This document shows positions 30,301 through 39,000 of a stretch of DNA of 64,000 nucleotides, piece by piece. The notes beneath the pieces are model-generated. The model saw nothing but the letters and a program-made list of their open reading frames with translations. It had not been told where the DNA came from and did no database searches. The position numbers and the translations under genes are program-made. The first letter of the stretch is position 1. Every line of letters starts with the position of its first letter. Source of the stretch: Diadema setosum (Eukaryota; Echinodermata; Echinoidea; Diadematoida; Diadematidae); assembly GCA_033980235.1 (NCBI GenBank), contig CM067072.1, positions 13,605,871-13,669,870 on the forward strand. Direction: 5' to 3'.

Positions 30301-33300
30301 GACTCCAAAGATTTCATGAGTGGCTAAATTTGCGATCATGGAGTACAGTACCGCGTGGAGAAATGTATACGTGAACGTCACATTCATAGAGGGATCACAG
30401 TCAACATTTTCATATGTCTTTAAATTGACAAACTGCACCTGACTCACAAAATTGCAAAAATAAATACAGTACACAATTGAATCAATACAAGTTTATATCC
30501 ACCCGGCGTGGAAGTTTTCTTTAACTGAGCCTGTATTTCGACTTGGTCGAGGTCTACTGTATAGGTGGGGTTGACTGTACAGTGTTACCATATGCCAGTT
30601 AAAAAGAGTTTGAGAGAGTGGTAGGCATTTTCTAGCCATTTCCTTGCTAAGTGAAGCTGAGGGATATACATCAACTAACTCATTAAAGGCATAGTTTGCC
30701 ATTTGCAGATGAAACAAAAACCCAGCATTAGTGCTTTAAAATAGTTCTGAAATATGAGTTAGGGATAGGAACAACTACTGTAAAAATTTAAATCAGTAAA
30801 ATCAACGTTAAGTATTGCTAAATATACAAAATGTGAATAACAGTTACAATAAAATTGTTTCCAGACTAAACCGTACACAGTTACGTTTTATTGAGAAAAA
30901 TACTGATATCTCCTTATATTTTAGGCTTTATTGCGAAAACTGTATATGGTAGGATGTTTTGTGGTACAACAGAACTACGCATATGCATCAAATGTGATAT
31001 CTTGACAATTTTTTAAATCACTGCTCCTAAAGGTAAACAGGACCTTTAGTCATCCGAAGATGCCGGACAGTGATTGAAAAAAAAAAAACACACAAAAAAA
31101 ACACACACACAAAAAAAAGAAAAAGATGACAACTGTGATGTCCTCACCTGCTTGAAGAAGCTGGAGACAGTGATGGTAACTGGGTGGAAGGACTCCAGGT
31201 TGCTGATGTCGTCCTCCACCTTGTAAAAACTCCTCCTCTCCGAGCTGTTGCGCTTGAGAGAGGACGAGGCACCGTCGCCGCGGCGAGGAAGAGAGCCGTA
31301 CTGGCCCCCCTCTCCCGGGCCGCTCTTCTTTCGTCCGTGCTCCAGGCTGTTTGATTTGGCTGTTTCATGCAGAGAGCAGCAAATGCCAAACGCTCAATCA
31401 TCTCTTTCACAGAAAGACCCATAGTATTACACACTCAAGGACATATAATGAGGTCATGTGCATGCATTTGGTCTGGAATGTCAGATGCACTTTTTGCCAT
31501 CAGCTACAAGAGGATTCTCTTTCATGACATTGATGAGAATCTTTTTTTTTTTTTCAATTCACTAAAGGGGGTAGCAAGGCGGAGACACTGGTGTACAGGG
31601 AGGTATCGGATACATACAATGTACTTTCACTGATATACGCACTGGTGTACAGGGAGGTATACACACTGGTGTACAGGGAGGTATCGGATACATGCAATGT
31701 ACATTCACTGATATACACACTGGTGTACAGGGAGGTATACGCACTGGTGTACACGGAGGTATCGGATACATGCAATGTACATTCACTGATATACACACTG
31801 GTGTACAGGGAGGTATACGCACTGGTGTACAGGGAGGTATCGGATACATGCAATGTACATTCACTGATATACACACTGGTGTACAGGGAGGTATACGCAC
31901 TGGTGTACAGGGAGTATGGGATACATACAATGTACATTCACAATGCATCATGGACTTTCAATCTATGATAAGAAATGCCACTGACTTCTTTAAATATCTG
32001 AGTTCAAATCATATTCCTTTAAATATCTATTATCATCACAACACTGTACATAAAATCGATCACATGTCATATCAAACATTGCTTAGAAATTGTAATTACT
32101 TGTTCCAGTACAGAAACCAAACCTTCCATCACATGTAGTCTCATCCACATGTGCATATCTACATGTGTAAGGTGTAAGTCTGTATACCGTAATGGCGCTA
32201 TGTATGGTGAGGCTCAATAATGAGAAGAGAGTTATACTGTGTACAGTACCTGCTATCAAAATATAGTTTTGATCAGATGAATTGTACGACATAAATCCAC
32301 GGCAGAGGTAGAGAAGATTAAATGCAAATATCATTTCAAAGTACCTCTAACCCTGTGAACATCATTGGCAACCTCTCTACATACAATGTCACTGGTATTT
32401 TCAGATTGTGGAGCTGGGAGGGTTAAATGCGAAACCAGAGAGAGGGGGACGTGTGTCAGCCATACCTAGATCTGCCTCGGAGCTCCTGTCAAGACTGCTG
32501 GCTCCGTTGATGATGTTCATGAGATGGACGGCCGTCCAGGCCAGGGGCATGCGATAGGCTCCGAGCTTCTCACAGAAGTACATCGATGTGGCTCGGATCT
32601 TTTCGAGGTGCTAATGGTAGGTGAAATGCAATGGAAATTACTGGTTGTAGCCCAAACACAAAAAAAAAAACATACTTGTAGGTGTCTGACAGAAATATGC
32701 TCTTTTTACCTCCAGTACGCTGATCCTTTCACCTATGATATCATCCTAAGATGTCACTGACGACAGAAACTACTGGTCCAGATCTGGCAAACATTTTTTT
32801 TAATATCAAGAGGCAATGAATAGATGAAAATTCCATTCATAGTTTAATTTCTTGTGCCTTGAAAAGGTGAGTGAGGTAATTAAACTCGGCAAAGTGTCAA
32901 TTCAATTTGCCAATCAATGAGAGCAGGATAAGCTTTGGGGCTACTTTTGCAAAATCAAAGAACTATACAGAAATACACATCTGCACAGCTTAAGAGTCTT
33001 CAGAAAGATTCAACTTTCAAGACAGATATAATATACACCATTGTATGTGGCAGCAGATGAAATATTACGCTATTTTCAGTTGCACACTGGAGTCAATCAA
33101 TTACCTATTTCCTGGTATTTCCATTGTTTAAGATTCAAATATCAATCTGTAACTTTGATCAATTGACTTCATGTTACATTAATGTATGGAAAAGGAATGC
33201 AGAAAACAAACAAACAAACAAACAAACAAACAAGAAACATACAGAGATACACCCAATAAGCAAAAAATCTGGTGCCAACCAACCCCTTTAATACCTTGGG

Positions 33301-35997
33301 ATTGTCAGACTCCTTGATGTAGGGCTCGGCACACTCCGAGATGTCCCCCTGCTGGAGCACTTTCTCCAGCTTGATGACGATGTAGACGTCGTTGGAGGGG
33401 TAGGTCAGCGAGAAGATGGCTGACCTCGCCAGGCTGGACACGTCTGGGTAACCAAGGCGACCCTTTATCATGCCCTTGATGGGGTCCGTCATCATGTCGA
33501 AGTAGAAATTCTCTGAAATCTGTGTCATATTCAAGTGAAAACAAAGTCTACGAATTAAAAAAAAAATGAATCAATCCTTTTCAAAGTAATCATACACACC
33601 ACACATGCTACAGAAACAGTGCTACCAGTTCAGGGCGCTCCAGTTACAACAAACATGGTTATAAGAAAATCTTGTCACACTGAAGTAAACAAGTCAGGTC
33701 CCAAAATCAGTTTCACTTGCAACCATGGTGCAAAATTCCCTTCGTTTATTATGAAATTTTGGTGTAACGAAAGATAACTGCCAGTCTAGAGGACTTAGGT
33801 ACAATAGGAGTTGCTTGTATAGGCCTTTTGTTTTGTATCTACAATCTGACTGCATTTGAAGGTACATGTATGTCTATTTACCTCAGTGACATGACATTTG
33901 CTCCTGTGACAATTGCTCTATTCTTATTTTTCCAAGGACTTATAGTGTAGGGTTAGGGTTGAGATAGGGTTTCAGGTTTATGTGAGGATTAGGATTACGG
34001 TAAAGGGTTATGTTTGAGGGTAGAATCTATGTTTGGCTTAGTGTGCACATATTTCATGGGCCCAGTTGTCACAGGAGAAAATGTCATGGAGTCATGTCGC
34101 TGTACCTCATCATTGTTTTTTATGTTAAAAAAAAAAGATTGAAACTCACCTTCTTCTTTTCTCTTGCATCGTACAATGCCATGGAGGCAAATATGGGTTC
34201 AAATTCTGGTTCAAGTCTGGAAGGCATTAAAGAGAAAGAAATCAGATGTGTATATTCAAGTAAAGCCTGGGAGTACATTTCATTTCACAGTAGGTATGGA
34301 ACAGTTTGTGGTTCAATCAGAACATTGACTCAGTAGGCATGTCTGCACTTTCACTGACTTTTAACTTGTTAGAACATACACAAGACATCCTAGCACTTCA
34401 ACCTCTAATAGTCTGAGGTAATGCTTATGCACAAATTGTTGTATTCATCATGTATCAACATTTTCAGTTGCTCTTGACTCTTGACTACAAAAACGTTTAC
34501 TCAATTTAATAGCACAAGACCTGACTGAATGGATTCAGGGCACAAAATTTTTGTGATTTTTTTTCCCAATTTGAAAATGTCTGAGTACTTCATGTGGCAT
34601 GGAACTTAAAGGAAATAAAGACAGAAGAATATTTCGCTCATCTAAATTGCTTCTAAACATAAACACTTGCATCCATATGCACTGAATGAGCATTTGACTT
34701 ACAACCTGACACTTTGCTGACATGCATGCATTTATATGCTCTGTCGTGCTGAAATATCTAGTTCAGACACACATGTAGCCTACTTCTGACTTGTCTTTTT
34801 CCATGACAATGCATGGATCGATTACTTTTGTTCGGATAAAACCATGCTGTGACTACCCGTGATAAGTAAAACATGCAAATTCATCATGAATTGTCTTCAA
34901 TTTTGTCTCCCTCTAACAAATGATATTTGTAAGATCGCAACTGCTGATCTGTATTTCACAAACATGTCGGAAAAAAAGGAACCACGGGACTCGAACCTGT
35001 CACCTACTGCTTTCTGGGCAGCGACACTACCACCAGGCTATCCCTGGTTGCCGGCAGTGACATGGTGAACTTGGAACAAATACCCAAGCTCTAAAATTCC
35101 GACATTGTTATGTTAAGTAGTCCAAGGTGGACAAGGCATTGACGAAAGCAAGAGAATATTAAGCAGAGGGGTGAAGGTTCAGCTGTGAATTTTCTTACAT
35201 TTTGCCTCCCTCTAACAATTTATTCATCATGACTTATTGTCTGAGTTGAAAAAATGATCACTCTGCCAGAAAATCTTACTTCAGCTGTAGGCACTTGATG
35301 AGAAAGCGATATCCAAAGTGTTCGGCTGGAATGGGTGGTAGTGTCTTCCTCTCTATAGCATCATTCTGGGACAAACAAAGAACAAAGAAAGAATTGGTTG
35401 ACTCCACACAAGTAGTAGCAAAAGTTGGTGAGGAGAGGACAAAACAAAGTATGTTGAAAATTCTGGAAATTGACTTAGTCACATATTTCAATTTGCTTTA
35501 GTGTAATGTAACTCTTAACCAAATCTTGAAATCAGAATGCACCCTGTTACTTAGCTTTGATGCCCCCTCCCGATGGAATGAATGTGTTAGAATTTTGATG
35601 GCAAAACAAGATAAAGAGCAAGGCATTGTTTTGCCATACACATGTCTACATAGTTACTGGCTGCACTGAAATAGCTTGGTTTGGTTCATAAGGTGAATCA
35701 ATATATGTTCTGACTTATGTAAATCATTTCAAAAAATTATGGCTCTAGTAAAATAGAATTAGCATTCTGCAGTATCAGATATGAAATATTAGACAAAAAC
35801 ACAAAAACAATTATAGCTTTGAAAAAAACCCCATTAAACTTGATTTACGAGAAAAGAAAATTGCATACTATGTAGATACATGTAGGTGGTTTTGCCATCT
35901 GACAGCCAAAGTGAAGCAAAAGTGTCAACTCTCTGACGAAAATGTTTAAAATTGCATTTGGAATAGAGACAAAAAGGAAGAAAAATGTGAGTGAGTG

Positions 35998-36037
<40 letters not shown>

Positions 36038-39000
36038 TAATGCAAAAGGGACTCACCTCATCCGGCGGAGGGTAGAGGCTGAATATATCGGTCTCTCTGT
36101 ACCTCAGCCGGACCTCCTCGTTCATGCCGTCCTGTTTCTCGATGGGGATGCGATCCAGGAGCCCCGGCAGCAGGGCGTCGTTCTCGCTCCGGCTCAAATC
36201 GAACATGCTGGATGACCACGAGCTCCGCGGCGTGGAGTCGAGGTGGATCGAGGTCCTCTTTCTCTCGTTCGTAGGCTGTCCGCGAGAACAAGCGATATCG
36301 AGCAGAGCGAAAATCGTAAAGACGAGAAAAGCACTCTTGAGAGCGCAGATCTCCACCATGAAGCTAATTCCCACCTATCATACACATGTGCTGAAAATCA
36401 TCCAATTTCCCATTATAGAAGCCTTTGTTTATGCCATGCAGCTTGCAGCTGCATGGCACCTCCCATGAGTAGAGCACACACTTAGAGAGATATACAAACC
36501 TCAAACACACGCAACTTGACCTCTCAAGTTCATTGACCCTATCTGCAAAAAGATGAAAAATCCTTCAAAAACCCATAAAAATTCCTAGATCGCTACCAAA
36601 ATTTAATTATCTGTTCCTTGTGTCATTGTAAACTTTTCCTGCAAGTTTCATTCAAATTCGGTCCAACTTTTTGAGTTACTTTGAAAACAGACAAACCAAT
36701 GCCGATTATCATTTAACCTCCTCCTTCCTTGGTGGAGGTAATAATGTGGGTCAGAACTGATACAGGCTGCAAAGAAGTAGATGGAAACAGAACAGAGTGA
36801 ATTGCTTTGGTAGGTTGTTTGTCTGTGAAGTCATAATAAGTGAAAGTCTTCTTGATAACCGCGATGAGTCATCTTTTGTATGCAGGCATGATTTTACTTG
36901 CATAGGTAGCTTCAGATTGTACTGTGCACAAGAGTGTGACCCTGGACACCAGCATGTGCAAACCTACATTGCAGCAGAGCGAGTTGCATTACAGGTTTAA
37001 AAATTGATGGTTTCCTTGTGTGCCACTTTTCAATTCAATTCATTTATTTCATTCTCATTTTTCTTCCAACAAAACATAACACAAAGTCAATCAGAAAATC
37101 CATCATAAGCATATATACATTACAAAGTGCGAGGGATAAACGATAGTCAACAAACTAACAGATACAAATTATGTATACATATAAAAAATGAGAAAATACA
37201 AAGTTATGTTTTGAGGGGAAAAAAAGAGAACTGAGAGGTCCACTAAAAAGCAGTGCTTGTAGATATTGGACCACTCAACTTAAAAGGATTTAACCAAGAC
37301 AGGTGATTTTGGCCTTTTTTGTTTTGTTTTAGTATGTCCAATCAGAAGGATTAATGGTCTTCAAATCACAATGCAAAAATCAATTTTCAAAAATGGTTAA
37401 TTCAAGATGTGTGTGAATGGGGCTGATGTTTCAATTCGCTGGGCAAATCCCCCACTTACGGTGGTGCATTCCTCGCTATCCTCCTCGTCGATCTCATAGA
37501 TGTGGCAGTTGGTCTTGGCCAAAGTCTGCTGCTTGATCTTCATGATGCTGCCCTGATGTGCCATGGCATACTCCTTGTACTTGCGCTCCACGACGGACCA
37601 GGCGCAGGTGTACCACTGGAGACAGTCACGCACCTGGAGCCCAACATTCTCCATGCTTTACGAGAAAGAAAGAATATTGGGGAAAAAACAGAAAGAGATT
37701 TAAAAAAAAAGTGTTAACTCCTTAGATTTTGTTTGAAGAGCGTTGTCCAATGACATTTGTTGTGCACTTAACCCACCATCATGTGAAGGCTCCTTTCAGT
37801 AGACCGGTTCTGTAATGTATTCAAATTTTATGCACGCTTTGTTGACAAATGTTGCCGAAAGGATTGCCCAACCTAGCAACAATTAAGTGAATTTCCAGCC
37901 TATGGAACTCAATGGGAGGGAGCAGGAGAATGAAAGGCTTCATTACTAGGCTACAGGAAAAGAAGCACCCATAAATCGTCATACATTACAGACATGGTCC
38001 AGTGGAAAAAGAGCCAAAGTTGAATGTAGGATCTTGAATTGTGAATCTTGACTGAAGCTGGTATCACGCATGACCAGCAGCACAGTGTCATGCACATACT
38101 TTCTCCGTCTCCTACATGTATATCCACAAGCCACAGACTCACAAATGACTGAATGGAAAAAAAAAAAAAAACATTTGTGGAAAAAAAAGATAGATTGGTA
38201 TATAGCCATATTTGATATAAAGCTTGACAAACTTCACACGTCACCAAGTCAAATTTCACTGAATATCAACACAGTGGCATAAATATGTGGGTACTACCAT
38301 CAATATAATTATCCTATTGGCAGTTCTGTGAAAAGATACAATACAGCAATTCAATCCATAGATTTCAGTTTCTGTTGTCTTACTCTGGCAAAATGAACTA
38401 AATAACTTTAAGTCTTCACACAAGGAATGCCATCCTTAGTTCTTATATAGCTTTCATTCTCTTCTCTGACATTGTGACACCTACTCAGGGCTTGGCTGGG
38501 GTGGCTTGGTGGTGCGCATCTCGCGCGACAGAGCCATGACCTTCACGTCATCATCTGGGTATTCCAGGAGGTGGCGTAGGGGGTCCGTCTCCAGGGCCCC
38601 CTTGCTCTCGTTGACATACTCCTCATAGTCCAGGGGTTCAAGGATCTCGGAGAGAGGTATCTGTAGATGGACACAACAGGACCAGGATTGGTAAGTTTTT
38701 AAAGACAGTAGCCCTGGTCCTCACTGGAAAAACAACAAGGTTCTTTGAAAGGGGTAGAGGATCTGTTTTGTTTTTGTTTTTGTTTTTTGTTTGTTTGTTT
38801 TTTTTTTTTTGGGGGGGGGAGGGGGTTAGTGCCTGTGGCTGGTTGGGTTAAGAATCTGTGCTCCTTCCCCCCTTTCAATGGAAAGAATCTCTGGGCAAAA
38901 CCCTCCTTTAGAACATTTCACTTACACAAAACAAGGTCACTAAAAAAATGAAAAAATTCTCTTTTACAGACTGCAGCTTGAAATTGTTCAAATAAAAGCA

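Noticed and set aside
33949..34012. interstitial telomere
   Set aside because: Short, degenerate and bounded by transposon ends.
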